A DNA stretch of 64,000 nt from Novosphingobium sp. BW1 (GCF_008107685.1 NZ_VIRF01000060.1:1-64000), one strand, 5' to 3'. Numbered from the stretch's first letter, positions 36,235 through 45,347 are shown. A program made the numbers and translations. Notes: generated by a model from the letters alone, not told the origin.

Positions 36235-36594
36235 ATGTCTCACATCACACGTCGATGCTTTGCCGTGGATCTCGTCGATGAGCCGGAATTGATCGCACGC
36301 TACCGCGCCTGGCATGCGCCGGGAGGACCGCCCGCAGCTGTAACCCAGGCGATCCGGGACGATGGTGTGCGGGACCTCCAGATCTGGCTCGTGGCCGATC
36401 GGATGTTCATGATCATGGAGCAGGATGCCGCGCAGGCGCAGGACGATGCGGGCAAGGCCGCGCGCGATGCCGCCAATCCTGACGTGCAGGCCTGGAACGC
36501 GCTCATGGCCCGCTTTCAGCGTTCCCTTCCGGCAGCCTCGGACCGGACATGGGTAGAGATGGAACGGATCTACGCTCTTGACGAGCAACCCTGA
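36235..36594 (+). CDS. L-rhamnose/L-fucose mutarotase (RhaM-like, COG3254)
   Basis: 119 residues after GGGAGAG. Marks: RRCFAVDLVDEPELIARYRAWHAPG (catalytic His of RhaM), IRDDGVRDLQIWLVADRMFMIME and a C-terminal WVEMERIYAL. The family interconverts sugar anomers; a COG3254 protein accompanies the oxidative L-fucose cluster described in Xanthomonas campestris. It supplies the anomer used by the aldose 1-dehydrogenase. Confidence 0.88.
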   Translation: MSHITRRCFAVDLVDEPELIARYRAWHAPGGPPAAVTQAIRDDGVRDLQIWLVADRMFMIMEQDAAQAQDDAGKAARDAANPDVQAWNALMARFQRSLPAASDRTWVEMERIYALDEQP

Positions 36595-36655
36595 CGGCAG
36601 GCCCAGTTCTTCTGGGGTTGGACCGACCCCGACGGGGATCAGGCCCCCATTGGGA

Positions 36656-37414
36656 TCAGGTGGGGGCGGCCGAAGGTCTGTCCGAGGCCCGACGCTTTGC
36701 CCAGGAACTCTCGATATGTTCCTTCATCGCGCGGGCGGCCAACTCCGGATCCCGCGCCGCAATCGCGTCATAAATGCGGCGGTGGGCTTCCTGCGTTTCT
36801 CGGACATGCGCGACGCTGAGGCGTCCGGCGTAGCCGTGGTTGTTGAGGGCGCGCGACTGGACGCGGTCGATGATGGCCTTGCTCAGTCGGTCTCCGGACA
36901 TGCGCATGATGACATCGTGAAAGAGTACATCTTCCTGCACGTAGGCCGCCGGCATTTCGACGAGGCTCTCCAATTTGGTGATCTGGGCCTCGAGCTCGGA
37001 CAGGTTTTCAGGTGTGGCCTTGCGCGCGGCCTTGGCGGCCATCCCGCCTTCGAGCGAGGCTCGGATTTCTGAAAGATTGTCAAGGTAGGCAAGACCATCG
37101 TTGCGACGAAACAGCGCGGCCAGGATCATCGGGTCGAGAAGGTTCCAGTTTGACTGGTCGCACACGATCGTACCGCGCCCCTGCCGTGAGACGACGAGGC
37201 CCTTTTCGGTCAGTGCGGTGGTCGCTTCGCGGACCACTGTACGGCTTACCTCGAAACGGTCGCACAGCATGGCTTCAGGGGGAAGGGCAGTTCCCGCAGG
37301 ATAGACCTCGGTCACGATCGCATTGACCAGTTCCTCGACCACGGCAACCGCAAGCCGGGGCCGGCGCCGTGGGGGGACGCTTACCGGGCTATTGCTGCTT
37401 ACCTTGTCCTGCAT
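36656..37414 (-). CDS. GntR-family regulator, FadR/FCD subfamily
   Basis: 252 residues from ATG 37412-37414 (MQDKVSSNSPVSV); a longer ATG start at 37522 would begin inside the operator and has no ribosome site. Winged helix: AGTALPPEAMLCDRFEVSRTVVREATTALTEKGLV (abridged), then an FCD domain with conserved metal/ligand His and Asp (FHDVIMRMSG, AHRRIYDAIAARD). Repressor responding to a sugar acid is expected from the subfamily. Divergent from the enolase-superfamily gene, with operator site D between. Confidence 0.9.
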   Translation of the reverse strand: MQDKVSSNSPVSVPPRRRPRLAVAVVEELVNAIVTEVYPAGTALPPEAMLCDRFEVSRTVVREATTALTEKGLVVSRQGRGTIVCDQSNWNLLDPMILAALFRRNDGLAYLDNLSEIRASLEGGMAAKAARKATPENLSELEAQITKLESLVEMPAAYVQEDVLFHDVIMRMSGDRLSKAIIDRVQSRALNNHGYAGRLSVAHVRETQEAHRRIYDAIAARDPELAARAMKEHIESSWAKRRASDRPSAAPT

Positions 37415-37516
37415 TTTGCTGTGTGCTCGCTTCAATTCTGGATCTTGGACGTCCGAGGCGTCCCGGGAACGCTGACCCGACCGGGAAAGATTCGTCAAGG
37501 CTTGCCATACCAGATA

Positions 37517-37532
37517 GATCATACATAATATG
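37517..37532. promoter_or_regulatory. Candidate FadR-type operator site D
   Basis: GATCATACATAATATG agrees with CATNATA-NN-TATNATG at 10 of 12 fixed positions. It lies between the regulator (start 37414) and the enolase-superfamily gene (start 37568), the expected place for autoregulation. Confidence 0.5.
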
Positions 37533-37567
37533 AATTACTAGTGATGCCATGGGCAGAGGATGCATAG

Positions 37568-38737
37568 ATGAAGATCACCGGCTTTCGAAGCCTTGTCGCC
37601 TTGCATGACTGGGGGCGCCCGGTTGGGGACGTGAACGGGCTTGTGCCATCGGGGATCACCGAAGTGCCGATCCTTCTTGTCGAAACCGACGGAGGGCTGA
37701 CCGGCATCGGCCTTGGCGCCCATGCCGAGATAGAGCGCGTGTTCCCAGCTGTGGAAGGCGCGGATCCGCGCGCAGTGGCGAGCCTGTATGATGCGATGCT
37801 GGCCCATGTCTTCAAGAGTGGCCATGCGGGGACGACCTTCGGTACCATCGCGGCCGTGGACATGGCCTTGTGGGATCTGAAGGCGAAGATGGCGGACGAA
37901 GCGCTCTGGCGGACGCTGGGAGCTGGCGACCGTTTCGTGCACGGCTATGCCTCCGGCCTGTGCTATGGCCTTGAGGACGACGCCTTTGCAGCCCACTACG
38001 AACGTTGGGCGGATCTTGGCTTCACGGCGGCCAAGGTGAAGGGGGGGCGCGATCTCGATCGTGACATTTCGCGCCTGAAGACTGTGCGCGCGATCCTTGA
38101 GCGCAACAGCCCACGCCCGGCCCTGATGCTCGATGTCAACGAAGCCTGGAACTGTAAGCAGGCGCTGCGCCATCTGGCGGAGATCGAGAAGCGGGTGGAC
38201 CTCACCTGGATCGAGGAGCCGGTTCGGCGCTGGGACGCGGCGGGGCTTGCCCGCATCGCAGCCTGCAGCCGAACTGCGGTGGCGACGGGCGAGAATCTTA
38301 CCGGGATCGAGCAATTCAACCCTCTCTTCGACCAGCGCGCGGTTGATATTGTCCAGACCGGCAGTTGCTGGGGCATCACCCATTTCCTGCGCGTGGCGAT
38401 GGCCGCGCACGCGCAGGGGCTTCCCGTCTCGCCGGTTGCCTACAACGCCAACCCGCTGGCTCATGCCGCAGTCGCTGTGCCGAACATGATCGGCCTGGAG
38501 ATCCAGGATTTTTCCTTCCCGGAAGGTTTCAGTGTCGATCAGGAGATCCGGGACGGGGGGCTGGTGCTGGGGGATCGGCCGGGCCTTGGCATCGAACTCG
38601 ATGAGACCCGTATCGCCGAACGCGCGAGCGCGCTGGGCTGGAACGTGCGCGGCGGCCCCCATCGGCGGGCCGAACGCACCGGGCTGTGCCTTGCTCCTTC
38701 TGCCGGGCTTGCGGCTGACCAAGGGAGGGAGCGTTGA
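37568..38737 (+). CDS. Enolase-superfamily (mandelate racemase-like) protein, putative sugar-acid dehydratase with atypical active site
   Basis: 389 residues. Kept: K156-x-K158 (AAKVKGG), metal ligands D189 (LMLDVNEAW), E216/E217 (TWIEEPV) and E242 (VATGENL). Missing: the usual Asp of the seventh strand (here VQTGSCWGIT around 263-271) and the SPH/SSH histidine (here SPVAYN, V290). A sugar-acid dehydratase is needed at this step of the pathway and this is the only candidate in the locus. The altered dyad means reaction type should not be assumed. Overlaps the transporter start (TTGA). Confidence 0.82.
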   Translation: MKITGFRSLVALHDWGRPVGDVNGLVPSGITEVPILLVETDGGLTGIGLGAHAEIERVFPAVEGADPRAVASLYDAMLAHVFKSGHAGTTFGTIAAVDMALWDLKAKMADEALWRTLGAGDRFVHGYASGLCYGLEDDAFAAHYERWADLGFTAAKVKGGRDLDRDISRLKTVRAILERNSPRPALMLDVNEAWNCKQALRHLAEIEKRVDLTWIEEPVRRWDAAGLARIAACSRTAVATGENLTGIEQFNPLFDQRAVDIVQTGSCWGITHFLRVAMAAHAQGLPVSPVAYNANPLAHAAVAVPNMIGLEIQDFSFPEGFSVDQEIRDGGLVLGDRPGLGIELDETRIAERASALGWNVRGGPHRRAERTGLCLAPSAGLAADQGRER

Positions 38738-40008
38738 AACACGATACCTCTTTCGCCACCACACCAGGTCGGACGGCATGGGTCAGCGGGGCCCGGCGCT
38801 GGCGGCTGCAACTGTCCCTGATGGTCAACTTCTTCCTGCTGATGGCGCTCTACAGCGGGGTTCTGGGCGTCCTTCTACCCAACCAGATCGCCGAGATATC
38901 GCCCTCCTCCAAGGAGACCAACCTGGCGATCCTTTTTGCCATCACATCGGTCTTCTCCACGCTGACAACGCCGATCGCCGGAGCACTCTCGGATCGAACC
39001 CGGACTCGCTGGGGCAGGCGGGCCCCGTGGATGGCGCTTGGATCGGTGATCGGATCGGCCTGCCTTTTCGGTATCTCCGGTGTGACAGGGTTGGTTTCGC
39101 TGATCGTGTTGTGGGTCATGGCCTCGGTTGCCTACAATTCGGTGCAGCCGGCCATGACCACGCTCATCGCCGACCGCTTTGCGCCAGAGACCCGAGGCGC
39201 GGTCTCGGGTCTCGTGGGCGCGGGCATGACGGCAGGTCTTACTGCGGGAACCGTCGTTGCAGGTTATCTCGCGGGGGACCGGGGGCTTGCTTACGGCTTG
39301 TTTGCCGGTGCCATCGCGGTTTCGTGCCTTGTCTTCGTGGTTATCAACCGCGAGCCGCCTAGCCACCAGATGCCGCGCCGCCCGATCCAGTGGGGCGCCT
39401 TTGCCAAGAGCTTCTGGATCAGCCCGCGTGCCCACCCCGACTTCGCCTGGGCTTTCGCCAGTCGCTTCACGATCTACATGGGCTATCAGGCCATCGCCGC
39501 CTACCTGCTCTATATCCTGCGCGACTATATCGGCCTTGAGGACGCGGCCTCCAACCGGGCCATTGCAAACCTGGCGATGGTCACTCTGGTGTGCTTGGTG
39601 GTGTCTTCGCTGGCGTCTGGCTGGTTGTCGGACCACTGGCAGAGGCGCAAGCCGTTCGTCGTCGCCGGGAGCCTGATCATGGTGACAGCCATGCTGGCGC
39701 CCCTTCTATATCCTACGATGACGGGCATGTGGATCTACGCCGCTATTATTGGCGTGGGCTATGGCATGTTCATGTCGATCGACATGGCCCTGATGACCCA
39801 GGTCCTGCCCGAGGCAGCGTTGGGCGACGAGGGCAAGGACCTCGGCGTACTGACCACCGCTGTCAACATTCCGCAGATCATCAGCCCTGTCATGGCGGCC
39901 GTCCTGCTCGGTATATTTGCGGGCGATTACAGGGCCATCTTCGTGACCGCCATCGTATTCGTTTTCGGGTCCGCCCTATGCGTGCTGCCCATTCGATCAG
40001 TTCGCTGA
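38734..40008 (+). CDS. Major facilitator transporter (sugar/sugar-acid)
   Basis: 424 residues from a TTG start overlapping the previous stop, with GGGAGG five bases before. Twelve predicted helices, with the motif LSDRTRTRWGRRAPWMALG between helices 2 and 3 (GPH-like). Co-translated with the enolase-superfamily gene. Likely imports the mono- or disaccharide released in the periplasm. Confidence 0.88.
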   Translation: MKHDTSFATTPGRTAWVSGARRWRLQLSLMVNFFLLMALYSGVLGVLLPNQIAEISPSSKETNLAILFAITSVFSTLTTPIAGALSDRTRTRWGRRAPWMALGSVIGSACLFGISGVTGLVSLIVLWVMASVAYNSVQPAMTTLIADRFAPETRGAVSGLVGAGMTAGLTAGTVVAGYLAGDRGLAYGLFAGAIAVSCLVFVVINREPPSHQMPRRPIQWGAFAKSFWISPRAHPDFAWAFASRFTIYMGYQAIAAYLLYILRDYIGLEDAASNRAIANLAMVTLVCLVVSSLASGWLSDHWQRRKPFVVAGSLIMVTAMLAPLLYPTMTGMWIYAAIIGVGYGMFMSIDMALMTQVLPEAALGDEGKDLGVLTTAVNIPQIISPVMAAVLLGIFAGDYRAIFVTAIVFVFGSALCVLPIRSVR

Positions 40009-40031
40009 CGCGTCGGATCGATTGCAACAAC

Positions 40032-40079
40032 CATAATACGTATGATGTATGTTGACTCTCCGAAAAGGAGGCGTAATTA
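40032..40079 (+). promoter_or_regulatory. Operator site E and promoter of the carbohydrate TonB receptor
   Basis: 40032-40047 reads CATAATACGTATGATG, a palindrome with one arm mismatch and a full match to the proposed consensus. Just downstream TTGACT (40052-40057), 16 bases, TAATTA (40074-40079) form a plausible promoter 30 bases before the receptor ATG at 40110 (GGGAGAG ribosome site). Confidence 0.55.
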
Positions 40080-40109
40080 CATCAGACAATAGATAAGGGA
40101 GAGTAGAGA

Positions 40110-42866
40110 ATGCCCACTCAGGGAAGGTTTCGTCGCGCGGCGCCGACCGCGCTGCTATGCTCGGCCGCCATTCTTGCCCTGGCCGCAGCGCCACAGGCCT
40201 TTGCCCAGGAGGCCGGGGATGCCGCGGAGGAGGAGCAGGGCACTTTAAGTACCCCTGACGCTGAAGCCGTGATTATCGTTAGCGGCATCCGAGCCAGCCA
40301 GCGCGCGGCCATCGACATCAAGCGCGATGCGGTTTCCGTGGTCGATTCCATCGTGGCCGAGGACCTCGGCAAGCTGCCCGACCAGAACGTCGCGGAATCT
40401 CTCCAGCGCATTGCAGGCGTCACCATCGAGCGCAACCGTGGCGAGGGGCGGTACATCACGGTGCGCGGGTTCGGCCCCAAGTTCAACGCGGTCACGGTCA
40501 ACGGGCGCACCCTTGCCACGGACAACAACGGGCGCGAATTTTCGTTCGACGTTTTGCCCTCCGAGATCATCTCGGGCGCCGATGTCTACAAGTCGCCCCA
40601 AGCGAACGTGAACGGTGCCTCGATCGGGGCGACCGTTGACGTGCACACGTTGCGCGCGATCGATCAGTCCGAGGCTTTCGCGTTCAGCGCTTCGGCTGGA
40701 CAGATGTGGGCAGAGATCGCCGACAAGTTTAACCCGGAAATCTCGGGCGTCATGTCCTGGCGCAACGCGGACAGCACCCTGGGGATATCGCTCTCGGGGG
40801 TCTACACCAAGCGTGACACCCGTAACGACGAGTTCACCATCGGGGCCGGCCATGTCCGTCGTTCCAGCGATGATTCCTATTACGATGCCAATGGGGTTCC
40901 CGGAGGGCGTCTCGGGCCTGATGTTGCCCCCTTTGCCAACGTGTCGATGCCCTCCAATCTCTCGCCCTTCTTCTTCGAGCGCAGCTTGGAACGCTACGGA
41001 TTTTCGGGTGCCCTCCAGTTCCGTCCGACGGACAATCTGACGGTTTCGTTCGACGGGATCTATTCGAAAGCCGACTTCACCGAACAGCAGACCGGCCTTG
41101 CCTATGACTTTTCGGGAGGCAGCCTTGTCGAGCAGATTGTCGAGGATGGTGAGGCGGTCTATCAGCGTTACGAGAATGGCTTTGTCGACCAGATCGTGCA
41201 GTACGATCACCGTGACGTGCTTACCACCCAGTTCGGCGCCAATGTCGAATGGATAGCCACTGACCGGCTCAAGCTGAATGTCGATGTTTCGCGCTCCAAG
41301 GCCGAACGCCGCGGCAAGGAGGATGGCTTGTTCACCACCATCCGTCGCAAGGGCATGGACATGTGGTTTGACCGCCGGGGAGGCAGTCCGATCTACGAGT
41401 ATGGCTTTTCGAATCCGGCCTACCCCAACGCTGCCACCAACCCGCAGGGGATTACCGCTCACTACTATACCTGGGGCGCGACCAACGACGTTGACGACAA
41501 GATCAGCGAGTATCGCTTCGATTCCGAGTGGGAAGCGACTGACGAACTGACGCTGTTCTTCGGCGGCATGTACGCGCGGCGGACCAAGACCCTGACCGGG
41601 GATGAAATGCCCTTCGAGCAGCAATGCGCCTACTGCGGTTCCGACCGGGTACTCTCAGCCAGCCTGTTCCGCCCCACGGGCCGTGATTTCTTCCAAGGCT
41701 CCGGACCGGACAACATTGTGCGTGACTGGGTCATCTACAGCCCGCAGGAAATGATCGGTGTCATCGACGCCTTCGCCGAAGAGGACGGTATTGCTTTCGC
41801 GCCGGCGGTCTATTCCCCGGCGGCCTCCTCGGTCGTCGATGAAAAAGTGAAGATCGGCTATGTCATGGCCAACTACCGCACGATGCTCGGAGACATGCCG
41901 CTCACCATCAATGCTGGCTTGCGCTACGAGGGGACGAGCTACACGTCAGATGGGGCCTCGCGCACAATCATCAGCGCGCGGCCGAACGGCCAGGGCCAGA
42001 ACATCATTGAAGTCTCCGATGTCGTGCCGGTCGGCTTCAAGGGCCAGTACCACGACTGGCTACCCTCACTGAATATCAAGCTGGAGCCTACCCCGGACCT
42101 GATCCTGCGCCTTTCGGCCTCCAAGGTCATGACGCGGCCCACGCTGACCGATCTTTCTCCGCGTCAGACCATCCAGACCAATCCCGGCAACGAGACGATC
42201 AGCCGCGGCAATCCTGACCTTGATCCGTTTCGTGCCAAGCAGGTCGAGGTGGGCGCGGAATGGTATTTCGCGGACAGCTCGCTCCTGTCCTTTGCGGCCT
42301 TCTACAAGAAGATCGATTCTTTCGTGACGCTGGTGACTACCCCGCAACTGGTTGACGAGGTCACTTTCCAGGTCACCGTTCCGGACAATGGCCAGGGCGC
42401 GACCGTCAAGGGCTTCGAACTGGGCTACCGCCAGGCATTTTCCGGGCTGCCTTCGCCGCTCGATGGTCTCGGTGTTCAAACGAGCTTCAACTACACCGAA
42501 TCCAACGCGAACTACACGAACGCGGTGGCGGGCGTATCCTACGGACTGGAAGGCCTGTCAAAGACATCCTACAGCCTCGTGGGATTCTATGAGAAGTACG
42601 GAATCCAGGCGCGTGTGGCCTATACTTGGCGCGACAACTTCCTGCAGGTCGCCTCTGGCCGCAACGGCGAACCGGAATATTTCGATGCCTACGGCCAGCT
42701 TGACGCGGGGCTCTCCTATGAAGTCACGCCGCGCTTCACCGTTTTCATGGACGCAATCAACCTCAACGATGCAAAGGAGTTCATCTATTCGGTGAGCCCG
42801 AACCGGACCAAGGAGTATCGCCGAACGGGACGACGCTTCTCCGGCGGTGTGCGCTTTCGCTTCTAG
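40110..42866 (+). CDS. TonB-dependent receptor, carbohydrate (Xanthomonas/Caulobacter) type
   Basis: 918 residues. Signal peptide residues 1-34 (ends AFAQEAG), TonB-box-like AVIIVSGIRASQRAA near 52-66, then the family-specific plug: DLGKLPDQNVAESLQRIAGVTIERN, YITVRGFGPKFNAVTVNGRTLA and SFDVLPSEIISGADVYKSPQANV. Barrel ends FSGGVRFRF. This receptor class imports oligosaccharides in sphingomonads, xanthomonads and caulobacters. With the GH141-like enzyme and MFS carrier it completes an uptake line for the locus. Confidence 0.93.
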   Translation: MPTQGRFRRAAPTALLCSAAILALAAAPQAFAQEAGDAAEEEQGTLSTPDAEAVIIVSGIRASQRAAIDIKRDAVSVVDSIVAEDLGKLPDQNVAESLQRIAGVTIERNRGEGRYITVRGFGPKFNAVTVNGRTLATDNNGREFSFDVLPSEIISGADVYKSPQANVNGASIGATVDVHTLRAIDQSEAFAFSASAGQMWAEIADKFNPEISGVMSWRNADSTLGISLSGVYTKRDTRNDEFTIGAGHVRRSSDDSYYDANGVPGGRLGPDVAPFANVSMPSNLSPFFFERSLERYGFSGALQFRPTDNLTVSFDGIYSKADFTEQQTGLAYDFSGGSLVEQIVEDGEAVYQRYENGFVDQIVQYDHRDVLTTQFGANVEWIATDRLKLNVDVSRSKAERRGKEDGLFTTIRRKGMDMWFDRRGGSPIYEYGFSNPAYPNAATNPQGITAHYYTWGATNDVDDKISEYRFDSEWEATDELTLFFGGMYARRTKTLTGDEMPFEQQCAYCGSDRVLSASLFRPTGRDFFQGSGPDNIVRDWVIYSPQEMIGVIDAFAEEDGIAFAPAVYSPAASSVVDEKVKIGYVMANYRTMLGDMPLTINAGLRYEGTSYTSDGASRTIISARPNGQGQNIIEVSDVVPVGFKGQYHDWLPSLNIKLEPTPDLILRLSASKVMTRPTLTDLSPRQTIQTNPGNETISRGNPDLDPFRAKQVEVGAEWYFADSSLLSFAAFYKKIDSFVTLVTTPQLVDEVTFQVTVPDNGQGATVKGFELGYRQAFSGLPSPLDGLGVQTSFNYTESNANYTNAVAGVSYGLEGLSKTSYSLVGFYEKYGIQARVAYTWRDNFLQVASGRNGEPEYFDAYGQLDAGLSYEVTPRFTVFMDAINLNDAKEFIYSVSPNRTKEYRRTGRRFSGGVRFRF

Positions 42867-42953
42867 AGTGGTTTTCGACCGCTTTGTATCGTTGGGGGGC
42901 CTCGATGCCGACTTCTGATTGAGAATCCTTGCTGGTGAAAGAGGCTGGCATGG

Positions 42954-43054
42954 ATGGGTCATCCGCTTTCACTGGATTTGCGTTCTCGACTTCTGGCGGC
43001 GGTGGATGAAGGTCTGAATTGCCGCGCGGCAGCAGCGCGGTTCGGCGTTGCGCG
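42954..43054 (+). pseudogene. IS630-family transposase, N-terminal fragment
   Basis: ATG 42954 opens MGHPLSLDLRSRLLAAVDEG, then NCRAAAARFGVARS, the usual helix-turn-helix start of IS630 transposases. Homology ends where the minus-strand ybdD stop begins (43056-43058), so the rest of the IS is gone. The 90 bases before it (42867-42953) look like the IS left-end leader. Whether it once belonged with the C-terminal part at 1-315 cannot be told. Confidence 0.7.
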
Positions 43055-43055
43055 C

Positions 43056-43229
43056 TCAGCAGCACTTGCCGCCGCCCGCACCGCCGAAGCGGGCCGCCTC
43101 GCGGTTTCGGAAAAATTCGACGCGGCTCATCGGCGCAACGTCTGGATGGCGGCGGGCCATGTGGGCCAGATAGACCTCGTAGGGGGGCTGCCCTACCATG
43201 AGGCGCAAGGTATCGCGCAGGATCTTCAT
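43056..43229 (-). CDS. YbdD/YjiX-family small protein
   Basis: 57 residues, MKILRDTLRLMVGQPPYEVYLAHMARRHPDVAPMSRVEFF and a Gly/Cys tail. This is the small partner usually encoded with CstA-type transporters. Its ATG overlaps the cstA stop (ATGA). The C-terminus ends exactly at the IS630 fragment boundary; the family usually ends shortly after the FFRxRxxxRYG-type motif with GG(R)CC, so it appears complete. Confidence 0.88.
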   Translation of the reverse strand: MKILRDTLRLMVGQPPYEVYLAHMARRHPDVAPMSRVEFFRNREAARFGGAGGGKCC

Positions 43230-45289
43230 GATGCGGCCAGCACTTGCGCGGGGCTTTCCTGGACACTGGGCGCTTCGCTTCGCAGCGCCGCAAGGCATGT
43301 GCGCACCGTGAAGCCGAGCAGCGAGAGGACGACAGCAAGGAAGATGACGCACAGGCCTGCGTCCACCCGGTCGTTGAAGATGATCGCCTCCATCTCGGCC
43401 ATGGATTTGGCCGGGGCCAGCACGGTGCCACTTGCCGCGGCAGCTCCGAACTTGGCGGCGTGGGCGAGGAAACCGACCGCGGGATTGGCCGAGAAGAGCT
43501 TGAGGAACCCGGCGCTCAGCGTGCAGATCAGCAGCCATACTGTGGGGATTACGGTGACGAAGGCAAAGCGCTCGCGCTTCATGCGGAACAGGACACAGGT
43601 TGCCAGCATGAGCGCGACCGCCGCCAGCATCTGGTTGGAAATGCCAAAAACCGGCCACAACGTGTTCACCCCGCCCAGCGGATCGGTGACGCCCTGATAG
43701 AGGAAGAAGCCCCAGCTTGCGACGCACAAGCCCGTGGCGACGACGCCCGGGACCCACGAGGTTCCGGTCCGGAACGAAGGCAGGGCAAGGCCGATCAGGT
43801 CCTGAAGCATGAAGCGCCCTGCGCGCGTGCCCGCATCGACTGCGGTGAGGATGAAGAGCGCCTCGAACAGGATCGCAAAGTGGTACCAGAACGCCTTCAT
43901 CGCGCTGCCGCCCGCGATATGGCTGAAGATTTCAGCCATGGCGACGGCAAGGGTGGGGGCGCCGCCCGTGCGCGAAATGATGGTGTGTTCGCCCACGTCG
44001 CGCGCGGTTCGGGTCAGCAGTTCGGGCGTGACCGGGAAGCCCATGGCCGAGACCGCCTGCGCGGCGCTGGCGGGATCGGTGCCGAGAACCGCGACGGGGC
44101 TGTTCATGGCGAAATAGATGCCCGGATCGAGGATCGTGGCCCCCACCAGCGCCATGATTGCGACGAAGGCTTCCATCAGCATCGCGCCGTAGCCGATGAA
44201 GGGGGCATCGGTTTCGGTCGCGATCAGCTTGGGGGTTGTGCCGCTGGCGATGAGGGCATGGAAGCCCGAAACCGCGCCGCAGGCGATGGTGATGAAAAGG
44301 AATGGGAAGAGCGCGCCCGACCAGGCCGGGCCGCCGCCGTCCACGAACTGGGTGAGCGCGGGCATGCGCAGCGGCGGCGCCATGACCACGATGCCGATGG
44401 CCAGGGCACTGATCGCGCCGATCTTGAGGAAGGTGGAAAGATAGTCGCGCGGAGCGAGCAGTAGCCACACCGGCAGCAGCGAGGCGAGCGCGCCGTAGCC
44501 AATGAGGATCCAGCACAAGGCCTCCGGGCTGAATGTGAAGAGCGGACCCAGGACCTTTGATGCTGCGATATCCTGCCCGAAGACGATGGCCGCGATCAGT
44601 CCGAGGCAGCCCAGAATCGAAACTTCGCCGATCCTACCGGGCCGGATCCAGCGGGTATAGACCCCCATCGCAAGCGCCAGCGGGATCGTGGCGGCGACGG
44701 TGAACATGCCCCAGGGACTTTCGGCCAGGGCGCGCACGACGATAAGCGCGAGGACGGCAAGGATGATGACCATGATCAGGAAGGCCCCGCCAAGCGCGAT
44801 CGTGCCGGCGACCGGCCCCATCTCAAGACGCACCAGTTCGCCCAGCGACTTGCCGTCGCGCCGCATCGAGATGAACAGCACCATGAAGTCCTGCACCGCG
44901 CCTGCCAGCACCACGCCGAAGATGATCCACAAGGTTCCGGGAAGATAGCCCATCTGTGCAGCCAGCACCGGCCCGACGAGGGGGCCGGCTCCGGCGATGG
45001 CGGCGAAGTGGTGGCCGAACAGGACGCGCTTGTCGGTGGCGACATAGTCGAGCCCGTCGGCACGGGTGTGAGCCGGTGTCGCGCGCCGGGGATCGAGCTT
45101 CATCACATGGCGCGCGATGTAGAGCGCGTAGTAGCGGTAGCCGACCAGGAAGCTGCTGACTGCCGCGACCACGATCCACAGCGCGTTGACATCCTCCCCG
45201 CGCGACACGGCCAGCACGGTCAGGCACACGGTGGCGGCGAGGGCGAGCCCGACCCAGGGGGCGTGGCGGAGCAGTGAGGAGGCGTTCAT
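43226..45289 (-). CDS. cstA: CstA-family carbon starvation protein (pyruvate/peptide transporter)
   Basis: 687 residues from ATG 45287-45289 (MNASSLLRHAPW) with CGGAG upstream. About 16-18 membrane helices; CstA marks HHFAAIAGAGPLVGPVLAAQMGYLPGTLWI and GFHALIASGTTPKLI, and TRAGRFMLQD. CstA/BtsT proteins take up pyruvate or peptides. Next to a locus predicted to end in pyruvate and lactate, uptake or balance of pyruvate is plausible but unproven. Confidence 0.93.
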   Translation of the reverse strand: MNASSLLRHAPWVGLALAATVCLTVLAVSRGEDVNALWIVVAAVSSFLVGYRYYALYIARHVMKLDPRRATPAHTRADGLDYVATDKRVLFGHHFAAIAGAGPLVGPVLAAQMGYLPGTLWIIFGVVLAGAVQDFMVLFISMRRDGKSLGELVRLEMGPVAGTIALGGAFLIMVIILAVLALIVVRALAESPWGMFTVAATIPLALAMGVYTRWIRPGRIGEVSILGCLGLIAAIVFGQDIAASKVLGPLFTFSPEALCWILIGYGALASLLPVWLLLAPRDYLSTFLKIGAISALAIGIVVMAPPLRMPALTQFVDGGGPAWSGALFPFLFITIACGAVSGFHALIASGTTPKLIATETDAPFIGYGAMLMEAFVAIMALVGATILDPGIYFAMNSPVAVLGTDPASAAQAVSAMGFPVTPELLTRTARDVGEHTIISRTGGAPTLAVAMAEIFSHIAGGSAMKAFWYHFAILFEALFILTAVDAGTRAGRFMLQDLIGLALPSFRTGTSWVPGVVATGLCVASWGFFLYQGVTDPLGGVNTLWPVFGISNQMLAAVALMLATCVLFRMKRERFAFVTVIPTVWLLICTLSAGFLKLFSANPAVGFLAHAAKFGAAAASGTVLAPAKSMAEMEAIIFNDRVDAGLCVIFLAVVLSLLGFTVRTCLAALRSEAPSVQESPAQVLAAS

Positions 45290-45347
45290 GCTCCGGGTAT
45301 CGGGCGCTTTGTGCGTTCTGGCAATCCTGTGTGTGATGCGCGCTGGC

